NCBI RefSeq assembly: GCF_027587375.1
Contig: NZ_JAMXIC010000027.1
Span: forward strand, 1-64,000
Source: Arthrobacter sp. B2a2-09
GTDB taxonomy: Bacteria > Actinomycetota > Actinomycetes > Actinomycetales > Micrococcaceae
DNA: 64,000 bases
Direction: 5' to 3'
Positions 19,559-27,517 of the stretch are shown here, one piece after another. The notes under the pieces were generated by a model. The model had not been told where the DNA came from, ran no database searches, and saw only the letters and a program-made list of their open reading frames with translations. Numbering within the stretch: position 1 is the stretch's first letter; every line of letters begins with the position of its first letter. Both the position numbers and the translations under genes were made by a program.

Positions 19559-20620
19559 ATGAAGAAGGCGTCCTCAACGACGAAGAAGCTGCTCACAGGC
19601 ACGGCGCTTGCCGCCGTCGCTGCTCTTGGCCTCACCGCCTGCGGCGCAGGCGACCCAAGCGCCGGTAACGACAACATCACCATCGGAGTGACGGTGTATG
19701 ACATGTCCTCGTTCATCACCCAAGGCAAGGAAGGCATGGAGGCCTATGCCAAGGCCAACCACATCAACCTGCAATGGAACTCGGCAGGCGGAGACGTCTC
19801 CACCCAGGCCAACCAGATGCAGCAGTACGTGAACAGCAAGGTCAACGCAATCATCATTGTTCCAGTTCAGGCCGACTCCCTCCAGCCTCAAGTAGCCGCG
19901 GCGAAGGCGGCAGGCATTCCCGTTATCGACGTCAACACCGCTCTTTCCGGTGCGGACCTGACTGCCAGCGTGCAGCCCGATGACGTCGCCGCGGGAGAGC
20001 AGGAAGCCACCATGATGGTGGACAAGCTCGGAGGCAAGGGCAACGTCGTGGTGCTTGAAGGGCCGCTCGGTTCCTCGCCGCAGATCGGCCGGGGCAAGGG
20101 CATCCAGAACGTGCTCGACAAGAACCCGAACATCAAGGTCCTGGCCAAGGACACAGCCAACTGGAAGCGCGACCAGGCCGTCAACAAGATGAGCAACTGG
20201 ATCTCCGCATTCAAGGGCGACATCAACGGTGTCATTTCCCAAAACGACGACATGGCCCTGGGTGCAATCCAGGCCCTCCGCGAAGCCGGGGTAAAGGGCA
20301 CGCCGGTGGTCGGCATCGACGGCATCGAGGACGGTCTTAAGGCGGTACAGTCCGGCGAAATGATCGGCACCTCGCTGCAGCACGGCACGGTAGAGCTTGC
20401 CACCGGGCTCGCAGTCGCCGCGAAGATCGCGCGCGGCGAGAGCGTCAACAAGAAGCCTGTCTACACGATGCCTGCCATTACCGCGGCGAACGTCAACGAC
20501 GCCTTCAAGAACGTCGTGACGGACAAGGATGCCTTCCTGAAAGGCCTCCCCGCACTCATCGACGACAACCTCAAGAGCGGCGACATCGCCTACGAAGGCC
20601 TTCCGGGCCAGAAGAAGTAA
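19559..20620 (+). CDS. Sugar/polyol ABC importer, substrate-binding lipoprotein (RbsB type)
   Basis: 353 residues from ATG 19559 with AAGGAAG just upstream; the same frame is open far upstream but that part reads antisense-like low-complexity Arg/His protein and is not real. A lipoprotein signal peptide ends in LTAC, placing the lipid-modified Cys at residue 28. The type I periplasmic-binding fold includes NAIIIVPVQADSLQP and NDDMALGAIQALREAG. It delivers the ligand to the permease above. In Mycobacterium smegmatis a similar binding protein next to D-threitol genes serves that polyol. Confidence 0.9.
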   Translation: MKKASSTTKKLLTGTALAAVAALGLTACGAGDPSAGNDNITIGVTVYDMSSFITQGKEGMEAYAKANHINLQWNSAGGDVSTQANQMQQYVNSKVNAIIIVPVQADSLQPQVAAAKAAGIPVIDVNTALSGADLTASVQPDDVAAGEQEATMMVDKLGGKGNVVVLEGPLGSSPQIGRGKGIQNVLDKNPNIKVLAKDTANWKRDQAVNKMSNWISAFKGDINGVISQNDDMALGAIQALREAGVKGTPVVGIDGIEDGLKAVQSGEMIGTSLQHGTVELATGLAVAAKIARGESVNKKPVYTMPAITAANVNDAFKNVVTDKDAFLKGLPALIDDNLKSGDIAYEGLPGQKK

Positions 20621-20636
20621 ACAGGAGCGCACCACC

Positions 20637-22334
20637 ATGACTGTCCTCTACAACGACCCCGCCGATTTCGCCGAAGACCAGTTCACAGGCTTTCTGGACC
20701 TCTATTCCGACCGCTTGCAAGGCGTCCCGGGCGGAGCCGTCGCCCACCGCGGCGGGACGCCCCAGGTCGCCGTCGTCGTCGGAGGCGGTTCCGGGCACTA
20801 TCCAGCCTTCTGCGGAATCGTTGGTCCCGGATTCGCAACCGGAGCCGTCGTCGGAAACATCTTTACCTCTCCCAGCGCCGCACAGGTCTACTCGGTAGCG
20901 AAAGCCGCCGACCAAGGCAAAGGCGTCATCCTCACTTTCGGCAACTACGCCGGTGACAACATGAACTTCGGTATCGCCGCAGAACGCCTCCGGAAAGAAG
21001 GCATCGACACCCGAATCGTCGTGGTCACCGACGACATTGCCTCTTCGCCCAATGAATCTGAACGCCGGGGCATCGCAGGCGATTTCACCGTGTTCAAAGC
21101 CCTCGGGGCGGCAGCGGCCGCAGGGCTGGACATCGACGAGGTCGAACGGATCGGTCGGGCAGCCAATGCGGCTTCCCGCAGTTTCGGCGTCGCGTTCTCC
21201 GGGTGCACCATGCCCGGTGCAACGGAACCGCTCTTCACGGTCCCCGAAGGACACATGGGCGTTGGACTCGGGATCCACGGCGAACCCGGCATCCGCGACG
21301 AACCATTGAAGACCGCGGATGAGCTAGCGCACCTCCTCGTCCTCGATCTGCTCGCCCACGCCCCCTCCACCGATTCCTCACGCGTCGCTGTCATTCTCAA
21401 CGGACTGGGCACCACCAAGTACGAAGAACTGTTCCTCGTGTGGAAATCCGTGGCACCGATGCTCCGGGCGGCTGGTCTGGAGATCGTCGATCCCGAGGTC
21501 GGCGAACTGGTCACGAGCCTGGACATGGGTGGCATCTCACTCACCCTCATGTGGCTCGACAAGGAGCTCGAGTGGCTATGGACCGCGGACGCCTACACAC
21601 CGGCCTACCGGAAGCAGAAGTCCGCGCTCATGGGTCTCCGCCCCTCGCTCAGCGGGACCGCCACCGCCGAAGAGCACGACGACGCGCCCACCCCCAGCAT
21701 CGCCGCTGTCCCCGTCGCCGGACTCGTCCTGGAAGGGCTTCGTGCCCTGGCGCGCACCATGCGCGAGAACGAGCTAGAGCTGGGACGCATCGACGCAATA
21801 GCGGGCGACGGCGATCATGGCCGCGGCATGGTCAAGGGGGCGGACGCGGCCCTCGCTGCCGCAGAGAGTGCCGTAAGAGCATCCGCAGGTCCGGCATGGA
21901 TTCTACGTAAGGCCGGCCAAGCTTGGGCAGCCGCCGCGGGTGGAACCTCCGGAGTGTTGTGGGGAGCCGGGTTGGAGAGCGCGGGGGCAGCCCTGGACGA
22001 CGAGGCCATTGCGTTCGGGCGTGGTGAGCTCGCGGCGGCCGTACACGCTTTCGCCACGGCAATCACGGACCTGGGCAGGGCGAAGCCCGGAGACAAGACA
22101 CTCGTTGATGCACTTCTGCCGTTTGTCGACACTCTCGAGCTGGCACTGATGAGTGGCGAGGAAACCGCAAAGGCCTGGGCAAAGGCGGCCGATGTTGCGG
22201 CCACAGCGGCAGCGGAAACCGCCGCCCTGACCCCGAAACTCGGACGAGCCCGCCCACTCGCAGCGAAGAGCATCGGCACTCCGGACGCCGGTGCGACGTC
22301 CTTCGGGATGATCGTCAGTGCCATCGGACGCTGA
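20637..22334 (+). CDS. derK: DhaK-DhaL fusion kinase, probable D-erythrulose kinase
   Basis: 565 residues from ATG 20637 with AGGAG upstream. The N-terminal DhaK domain (VVVGGGSGHYPAFCG near residue 43; GNYAGDNMNF; GEPGI, with the substrate-binding His in LGIHGEPG near 213) is fused to a C-terminal DhaL ATP domain (IDAIAGDGDHGRGM near 385; GGTSGVLWGA; PGDKTLVDA; SIGTPDAGATS). This single-chain form is the architecture of the D- and L-erythrulose kinases described in Mycobacterium smegmatis. With the isomerase and SDR that follow, D-erythrulose to D-erythrulose 4-phosphate is the best guess; dihydroxyacetone is an alternative. Confidence 0.8.
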   Translation: MTVLYNDPADFAEDQFTGFLDLYSDRLQGVPGGAVAHRGGTPQVAVVVGGGSGHYPAFCGIVGPGFATGAVVGNIFTSPSAAQVYSVAKAADQGKGVILTFGNYAGDNMNFGIAAERLRKEGIDTRIVVVTDDIASSPNESERRGIAGDFTVFKALGAAAAAGLDIDEVERIGRAANAASRSFGVAFSGCTMPGATEPLFTVPEGHMGVGLGIHGEPGIRDEPLKTADELAHLLVLDLLAHAPSTDSSRVAVILNGLGTTKYEELFLVWKSVAPMLRAAGLEIVDPEVGELVTSLDMGGISLTLMWLDKELEWLWTADAYTPAYRKQKSALMGLRPSLSGTATAEEHDDAPTPSIAAVPVAGLVLEGLRALARTMRENELELGRIDAIAGDGDHGRGMVKGADAALAAAESAVRASAGPAWILRKAGQAWAAAAGGTSGVLWGAGLESAGAALDDEAIAFGRGELAAAVHAFATAITDLGRAKPGDKTLVDALLPFVDTLELALMSGEETAKAWAKAADVAATAAAETAALTPKLGRARPLAAKSIGTPDAGATSFGMIVSAIGR

Positions 22335-22361
22335 CCGCGACAGAATAGAAAGGACAACACC

Positions 22362-22823
22362 ATGAGCGACACAAAGTGGCGAATCGTCGTCGGTAGCGAC
22401 GACGCAGGATATGACTACAAGGAAATACTCAAGAGGGATCTTGAAGCGAATGGCCTTGTGGCGTCGGTGGTTGATGTGGGGGTCGGCGCCGACGGTCACA
22501 CCGCCTATCCGCATGTAGCGGTCAACGCGGCGCGGATGGTCGCCAATGGGGAGGCCGACAGGGCACTCCTCGTCTGCGGCACCGGCCTCGGAGTCGCCAT
22601 CGCCGCCAACAAGGTGCACGGCATACGTGCCATCACGGCCCACGATTCCTTCTCGGTCGAGCGAAGCGTTCTCAGCAACAACGCCCAAGTACTGTGCTTC
22701 GGCCAGCGCGTTGTTGGCCTCGAACTCGCCCGACGCCTCGCCAAGGAATGGCTCACCTACCGATTCGATACCAGCAGCCCCTCGGCCGAAAAGGTCCAGG
22801 AAATCTGCGCTTACGAAGGATGA
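22362..22823 (+). CDS. derI: RpiB/LacAB-family isomerase, probable D-erythrulose-4-phosphate isomerase
   Basis: 153 residues from ATG 22362 with AAAGGA upstream. The RpiB fold is shown by VVGSDDAGYDYKEILKRDL, the active-site Cys in LLVCGTGLGVAIAANK, and AHDSFSVERSVLSNNAQV. Ribose-5-phosphate isomerase B interconverts ribose and ribulose phosphates. Members next to erythrulose kinases instead convert D-erythrulose 4-phosphate to D-erythrose 4-phosphate, feeding the pentose-phosphate pathway. Placement right after the kinase favours the latter. Confidence 0.75.
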   Translation: MSDTKWRIVVGSDDAGYDYKEILKRDLEANGLVASVVDVGVGADGHTAYPHVAVNAARMVANGEADRALLVCGTGLGVAIAANKVHGIRAITAHDSFSVERSVLSNNAQVLCFGQRVVGLELARRLAKEWLTYRFDTSSPSAEKVQEICAYEG

Positions 22824-22828
22824 CAACA

Positions 22829-23572
22829 ATGGAACAGGAATTTGAAGGCCGCATCGCCATCGTCACCGGAGCCGCGAGCGGCATCGGCTACACGGTCGCC
22901 CACCATTTCGCTTCCCGCGGCGCACGCGTGGTCGGCGTCGATCTCTCTGAGAGCGTTGGCGCGCTGATGGCCGAACTCCCCGGTACGGGCCACCACGGCA
23001 TTGCCCGCGACCTGACGGCACCTGAAGCCGCAGGGGAGGTTGTTGCCGAAGCCGTGCGCGTGGCGGGCACCCCCCACATCCTGGTGAATTCGGCAGGTAT
23101 TGCGCTGCTGGATCCCGCAATAGACGTACCGGCCGCCCGCTGGCAGGCCACGATCAATGTCAACCTCAGCGCGAGCTTCTACATGGCACAAGCTGCCGGC
23201 CGGGTCATGGTCGAGGCAGGATACGGCCGGATCGTCAACCTCGCTTCGCAGGCCGCAGTGATCGGCCTCGACCAGCATGCGGCCTACTGCGCCTCGAAGG
23301 CGGGGATCGTCGGGCTTACCCATGTCCTTTCCCTGGAGTGGGCACCCAAGGGTGTGACCGTCAACGCCGTGTCACCCACAGTGGTTGAGACGCCACTCGG
23401 CAAGAAGGCCTGGGCCGGCGAAAAAGGCGAAAAGGCGAAACGCGATATTCCCGTTGGGCGCTTCGCCCAGCCGGAAGAAGTGGCGTCCCTCATCGCCTAC
23501 CTCTCCAGCGACGTCGCAGCCATGATCACCGGCACGAACGTCTTGATCGACGGCGGTTTTACGACCGTCTGA
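22829..23572 (+). CDS. SDR-family oxidoreductase, probable polyol dehydrogenase
   Basis: 247 residues from ATG 22829, preferred for GAAGGA 8 bases upstream; ATG 22820, overlapping the isomerase stop as ATGA, is also possible. Classical short-chain dehydrogenase: cofactor motif TGAASGIG near residues 11-18, VNSAG, catalytic Ser and YCASK near 152-156, and the C-terminal MITGTNVLIDGGF. In this operon it would oxidise the imported polyol to the ketose taken by the kinase, as D-threitol dehydrogenase (DthD) does in M. smegmatis. Substrate is inferred from context only. Confidence 0.8.
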   Translation: MEQEFEGRIAIVTGAASGIGYTVAHHFASRGARVVGVDLSESVGALMAELPGTGHHGIARDLTAPEAAGEVVAEAVRVAGTPHILVNSAGIALLDPAIDVPAARWQATINVNLSASFYMAQAAGRVMVEAGYGRIVNLASQAAVIGLDQHAAYCASKAGIVGLTHVLSLEWAPKGVTVNAVSPTVVETPLGKKAWAGEKGEKAKRDIPVGRFAQPEEVASLIAYLSSDVAAMITGTNVLIDGGFTTV

Positions 23573-23614
23573 GTGCCTTGGGCCAGTGGCGGCAGCTTGA
23601 ATCGCGGACCGGCG

Positions 23615-24970
23615 TCAGACCGGAACGTGTTCGGTCTGGGAAGCAACTGTTTGGGGCCTGCGGGCTGCGTCACTGATCCGCAACAGCAGGGCGACGATGA
23701 TCCAGTTGGCAAGGAGGGAGGATCCGCCCGCGGAGAGGAACGGCGTCGTCAGTCCGGTGAGGGGAATAAGGCGGGTGACGCCGCCGATAATGATGAAGCA
23801 CTGAAGAGCCATGGAGAAGGCCAGCCCGCAGGCAAGGAGCTTCCCGAACGCATCCCGGATGCCCAGGGCGGCCCGGAATCCCCTTGTGAAAAGCAGCAGA
23901 TAGAGGAGAACGATCGCGAACAGCCCGATCAGGCCGAGTTCTTCACCAAGGGAAGCGATGATCATGTCGCTGTTCGCGAAAGGTACAAGGTCCGGGCTTC
24001 CGAGCCCGAGGCCTTTTCCGATCAGGCCGCCGTCGGCCATTCCGAAGAGGCCCTGGACAATCTGGGCGCTACCTCCGGGGAAGCGGGTGAAGACTTGGGG
24101 GTCGAAGGCATTGATCCAGGCGTCAATGCGCAAGCCGACATGGGAAAAGATCTTTGCGGCGGCGTATCCGCCCAAAAGCATGAGCACGACGCCGAGGACG
24201 AGCCAGCTCGCCCGGCTCGTGGCAACGTAGATCATCACGATGAACAGGCCGAACAGCAGTATGGACATGCCGAGATCGTGCTGGAAGACCAGTACGCCAA
24301 CGCTCGCGGCCCAAGCGGTGATCATCGGCCCTGTGTCCTTGATCCTCGGGAACTGCAGGCGCCCGAATTTCCTGCCGGCCAACAAGATCAAGTCCCGGTT
24401 GGAGGACAAGTAGCCCGCGAAGAAGATGGCGAGCGTAATCTTCACGATCTCGCCGGGCTGGAACTGCAGGGAGCCGAGGCGTATCCAGACATTCGCGCCG
24501 TTGATGTCGCCGGCGGAAATGCCCGGAACGAGGGGAAGGATGAGAAGGGCGGCGCTGACCGCGAGTGCAATGAAGGTGTACCGGCGCAAAAGCCGGTGAT
24601 CCTTCAATAGCCACAGCACTGCTGCCGCGACCAGGACCGAGACGATCGTCCAGGTCAGCTGATTATTGCCAGCAGTAGTGCCGTTTGACGCATCCAGGCG
24701 TCGGATCATGGCGATGCCGAGGCCGTTCAAAGCCACCACGATCGGGAGGATCACCGGATCGGCATACCTGGCCTTGAACCGCAGGACAACGTGGAAGATG
24801 CCGGCCAGCGCCGTCAAGGTGCCCGCCTGAAGCCAGAATCCAATGTCAAGGGCTTCTTTTTTGTCCACGCTGGTCATTGCAAGGGCACCAATGCCGACGC
24901 CGAGTGCCAGCACCAACAGCACCATCTCCACGTTTCGGCGAGGCTTCGCCAGAATCGCTTGCTGGCTCAT
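23615..24970 (-). CDS. FtsW/RodA-family peptidoglycan polymerase, orphan paralogue
   Basis: 451 residues from ATG 24970, which has AGAAG at good spacing; ATG 24976 lies two codons upstream. A SEDS protein with about ten membrane segments. Conserved segments include NGANVWIRLGSLQFQPGEI, GMADGGLIGKGLGLG and the C-terminal PFLSAGGSSLLANWI. SEDS proteins polymerise lipid II with a partner class B PBP. It closely resembles rodA at 37216-38583 in this window but has no PBP gene beside it. Convergent with the SDR gene. Confidence 0.9.
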   Translation of the reverse strand: MSQQAILAKPRRNVEMVLLVLALGVGIGALAMTSVDKKEALDIGFWLQAGTLTALAGIFHVVLRFKARYADPVILPIVVALNGLGIAMIRRLDASNGTTAGNNQLTWTIVSVLVAAAVLWLLKDHRLLRRYTFIALAVSAALLILPLVPGISAGDINGANVWIRLGSLQFQPGEIVKITLAIFFAGYLSSNRDLILLAGRKFGRLQFPRIKDTGPMITAWAASVGVLVFQHDLGMSILLFGLFIVMIYVATSRASWLVLGVVLMLLGGYAAAKIFSHVGLRIDAWINAFDPQVFTRFPGGSAQIVQGLFGMADGGLIGKGLGLGSPDLVPFANSDMIIASLGEELGLIGLFAIVLLYLLLFTRGFRAALGIRDAFGKLLACGLAFSMALQCFIIIGGVTRLIPLTGLTTPFLSAGGSSLLANWIIVALLLRISDAARRPQTVASQTEHVPV

Positions 24971-25011
24971 GGGCATCTTCTTTCGTGGATCTCGGGCGGC
25001 CGGGCGGGTCC

Positions 25012-25060
25012 GGTTCAGTGGCTCGAGATCAGGTCAGTGGCTCAACATAAGGTTCAGTGG
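25012..25060. repeat. Three ~20-bp-spaced direct repeats upstream of the orphan SEDS gene
   Basis: GGTTCAGTGGCTC at 25012-25024, GGTCAGTGGCTC starting at 25032, and GGTTCAGTGG at 25051-25060. The spacing of about two helical turns suggests binding of a protein on one face. They lie about 40-90 bases upstream of the SEDS start. Confidence 0.45.
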
Positions 25061-25111
25061 GCCATCATAGCCGCAGCGGCTGGGCAGCGGTTGGGAACAG
25101 GACCCCGTCGA

Positions 25112-26191
25112 TCAGCGGCCAAGTTCCGTAACAGGCTGTATCACCATGTCGTCGAGTTTTGGGAGCGCGTGCTCAAGCTGATGCCTGGCCTCACGGACAG
25201 TTTCTTCCACCGCTGACAGTGACGCGTTGGCGACGACGATGGTGGCGGCGCCCTGCAGGCGATGGCCAACCCAACGCAGTTGCAGCCTCGGCACGGAGAG
25301 TACGCCCGGCGTCGTTTCCAACGCCGTCTGGGCGCTGTCTAGCAGTTCGGGTTCTATGCCGTCCATCAGGCGTCGTCCGATGCTGCGTACCGTACCCCAG
25401 AGCAGGACGATGATGGCCGCCGAAATCAGCAGGCCGACAATCGGGTCCGCCAAAGGGAAGCCGAGCAGCACGCCGCCGGCGCCAAGCACCACGGCGAGGG
25501 AGGTGAATCCGTCAATGCGCGCATGCACGCCGTCGGCCACCAGCGCAGCGGACCCGATCTGCCGGCCGACCCTGATCCGGTAGACGGCAACGATTTCGTT
25601 GCCCGCAAAGCCGATGAGTCCGGCCGCAAGAACCCACCACAGGTTGTGCAGGGGCTGCGGATGGAACAGGCGATCGATGGATTGCCAGGCGGCGACCACT
25701 GCCGAAAGCGCAACCACGCCGACAATGAACAGTCCGGCAAGGTCCTCCGCCCGCCCGTATCCGTAGTTGTAGCGGCGAGTTGCCGCGCGACGTCCCAGAA
25801 TGAACGCAATCCACAGTGGCACTGCGGTGAGCGCGTCCGAGAAGTTGTGGATGGTGTCGGCCAGCAACGCGACGGAGCCGCTGATGAGGACCACAAGAAA
25901 CTGCAGGACGGTGGTGCCAAGGAGTATGAAAAGGCTGATCTTCAGTGCCCGAACGCCCTGTGTACTGGACTCAAGGGCATCGTCGATTGAATCGGCGGCA
26001 TCGTGGGTGTGTGGGACAAAAAGCTCATACAGCCACCCCTTGAAACCCTTGTGATGCTCGTGGGAGTGTCCGTCATGGTCATGGTCATGGTCATGGTCAT
26101 GGTCATGGTTGTGATCGTGGTGCTCATGTGCGTGGTCGTGGTGATCGTGCACGTGGTCCTCGTGATGGCCAACTTGCTGGTGACCGCTCAT
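25112..26191 (-). CDS. Cation diffusion facilitator, zinc-type efflux transporter
   Basis: 359 residues from ATG 26191, overlapping the ArsR stop as ATGA. The first ~50 residues are a His/Asp-rich metal-binding tail with six tandem HD pairs. Six membrane segments follow, with the CDF metal site in SVALLADTIHNFSDAL and VADGVHARIDGFTS, then a C-terminal regulatory domain. Exports Zn2+ or related divalent cations using the proton gradient. Coupling to an ArsR/SmtB-like sensor supports metal-induced expression. Confidence 0.93.
   Translation of the reverse strand: MSGHQQVGHHEDHVHDHHDHAHEHHDHNHDHDHDHDHDHDGHSHEHHKGFKGWLYELFVPHTHDAADSIDDALESSTQGVRALKISLFILLGTTVLQFLVVLISGSVALLADTIHNFSDALTAVPLWIAFILGRRAATRRYNYGYGRAEDLAGLFIVGVVALSAVVAAWQSIDRLFHPQPLHNLWWVLAAGLIGFAGNEIVAVYRIRVGRQIGSAALVADGVHARIDGFTSLAVVLGAGGVLLGFPLADPIVGLLISAAIIVLLWGTVRSIGRRLMDGIEPELLDSAQTALETTPGVLSVPRLQLRWVGHRLQGAATIVVANASLSAVEETVREARHQLEHALPKLDDMVIQPVTELGR
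26072..26107. repeat. Six perfect copies of a hexanucleotide repeat
   Basis: GTCATG is repeated six times without error inside the CDF gene and encodes the alternating Asp/His tract of its N-terminal metal-binding tail. A pure tandem array could change length by slippage without a frameshift. Confidence 0.9.
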
Positions 26192-26550
26192 GCCGATTCC
26201 TGTTCTGCGCGGTGGTGTGCAGGGGTGCCGCCAAGGGCGTGTTCTGCTTGGAATATTGCATCTGCGACCAGCTGGCGGGCGTGCTCGTTCTCCAGCCGGT
26301 ACATGACCCTGGTTCCGTCCTGTCGCGTGGAAACCATTCTCGCCAAGCGCATTTTGGCAAGGTGCTGCGATACTGCCGCCGGGGACTTCCCTACAAGATC
26401 CGCCAGCGCGCCGACGGCCATTTCGCCGTTCCGGAGCGCCAGGACGATCCGGACCCTCGTGGCATCGGCCAGCATCGCGAACACTTCCACAGCCAATTCA
26501 ACGTATTGGCTGTCGACTCCCAGTGAGCAGGCATTCTTATCTGCATTCAT
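26188..26550 (-). CDS. ArsR/SmtB-family metal-sensing regulator
   Basis: 120 residues from ATG 26550. Winged helix (AVEVFAMLADATRVRIVLAL, recognition helix KSPAAVSQHLAKMRL) at residues ~20-80. The C-terminal helix AIFQAEHALGGTPAHHRAEQ carries several His/Glu that could form an alpha-5 zinc site as in SmtB or CzrA; the alpha-3 Cys site of ArsR is missing. Probably a zinc-released repressor of the operon with the CDF pump. Confidence 0.9.
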   Translation of the reverse strand: MNADKNACSLGVDSQYVELAVEVFAMLADATRVRIVLALRNGEMAVGALADLVGKSPAAVSQHLAKMRLARMVSTRQDGTRVMYRLENEHARQLVADAIFQAEHALGGTPAHHRAEQESA

Positions 26551-26558
26551 ACGCAGAT
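26539..26558 (-). promoter_or_regulatory. Candidate ArsR autoregulatory operator
   Basis: ATCTGCAT and ACGCAGAT form an inverted repeat (7 of 8 bases match) across the ArsR start codon, a typical place for a self-repression site. Confidence 0.4.
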
Positions 26559-26858
26559 TCTTTCACACATCCCGGCCAAACCCACATCGGGGACTCGGGA
26601 TAGCGAACCGGAAGCCGATCAGGTGCCATGGTCTGAAGGGCCTGAATGAAGTTCTCAATGCTTTCGCGGTGAACTTTCAATGAACCCGCGGACACTATCC
26701 ACAGCTTTGTGCACACTGGGTAAAACCACGGTTCCAAGGTGCGTGGGCCTGGTTATCACCTGAATGCCGGGGATCTTCGCTTCATGTGCGTGGATGTCCA
26801 CATGAATTGTCCACAGCTGTGGATAAAGTTACACACTTCTGTGGAAAGAAAGTGGGTA
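26551..26858. other. Intergenic region with a second DnaA-box group
   Basis: 308 bases without a plausible gene. TTGTCCACA at 26807-26815 and TGTGGATAA at 26818-26826 are perfect boxes facing each other with two bases between. CTATCCACA at 26695-26703 and ATGTCCACA at 26794-26802 each differ by one base. The upstream part should also hold the promoter of the ArsR-CDF operon. Confidence 0.6.
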
Positions 26859-27461
26859 TCAGAGCCAAACTCCGGAGCTGCCCCGACGATGGCTGTCAAC
26901 CAGATGCGTATCGATCATGCCGATTGCCTCCATCAGCGCATACATGGTGGTGGGGCCCACGAAAGCGAAGCCCTTCTTACGCAAGGCCTTGGACAGAGCG
27001 ATCGACTCAGGCGATTGGGTAGCGACGTCGGCAAACGTACGCGGTTCCGGCGTCGACTCCGGTTGGAACGACCACACGAAGTCCACCAAGCCGCCCTCGC
27101 TGCGCAGGGCGATGGTGGCTTTGGCATTGGTGATGGCGGCGCGGATCTTGAGGCGGTTGCGCACGATTCCCGGGTCCTGCAACAGCCGTTCGACGTCCGC
27201 CTCCGTGAAAGCCGCGACGCTTTCAGGGTGGAAGTCCAGGAAAGCGGACCGGAATGCCTCGCGCTTGCGCAAGATGGTGGCCCAGGACAGGCCCGCTTGG
27301 AATCCCTCGAGGCTGATGCGCTCATACAGGCCCTGTTCGTCCCGTACAGGCATGCCCCACTCGTGGTCGTAGTACTCGCGCATGAGTGGGTCAACGGATG
27401 CCCAGGGCGGACGCGCAAGGCCGTCGTCGCCAATGATGGTGCCGTTCTCGGGCGGGGTCAT
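26859..27461 (-). CDS. tag: DNA-3-methyladenine glycosylase I
   Basis: 200 residues from ATG 27461 with GGAGG 7 bases upstream; the frame is open further but without signals. Removes 3-methyladenine from DNA. Tag motifs are visible: WASVDPLMREYYDHEWGMPV, SLEGFQAGLSWATILRKR with the catalytic Glu, and AFVGPTTMYALMEAIGMI. The usual zinc-snap cysteines are not obvious: the N-terminal Cys is absent and the C-terminal motif reads THLVDSHRRG. Last gene of the alkylation-repair operon, 56 bases after alkB. Confidence 0.88.
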   Translation of the reverse strand: MTPPENGTIIGDDGLARPPWASVDPLMREYYDHEWGMPVRDEQGLYERISLEGFQAGLSWATILRKREAFRSAFLDFHPESVAAFTEADVERLLQDPGIVRNRLKIRAAITNAKATIALRSEGGLVDFVWSFQPESTPEPRTFADVATQSPESIALSKALRKKGFAFVGPTTMYALMEAIGMIDTHLVDSHRRGSSGVWL

Positions 27462-27517
27462 AGGTATTCCTCCACAGGAAGACGGGCAGAAGCTGTTGTT
27501 GACATTGTGCCCCGGTC

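Noticed and set aside
26072..26107. Possible CRISPR-like repeat
   Set aside because: A contiguous coding hexamer array without spacers.
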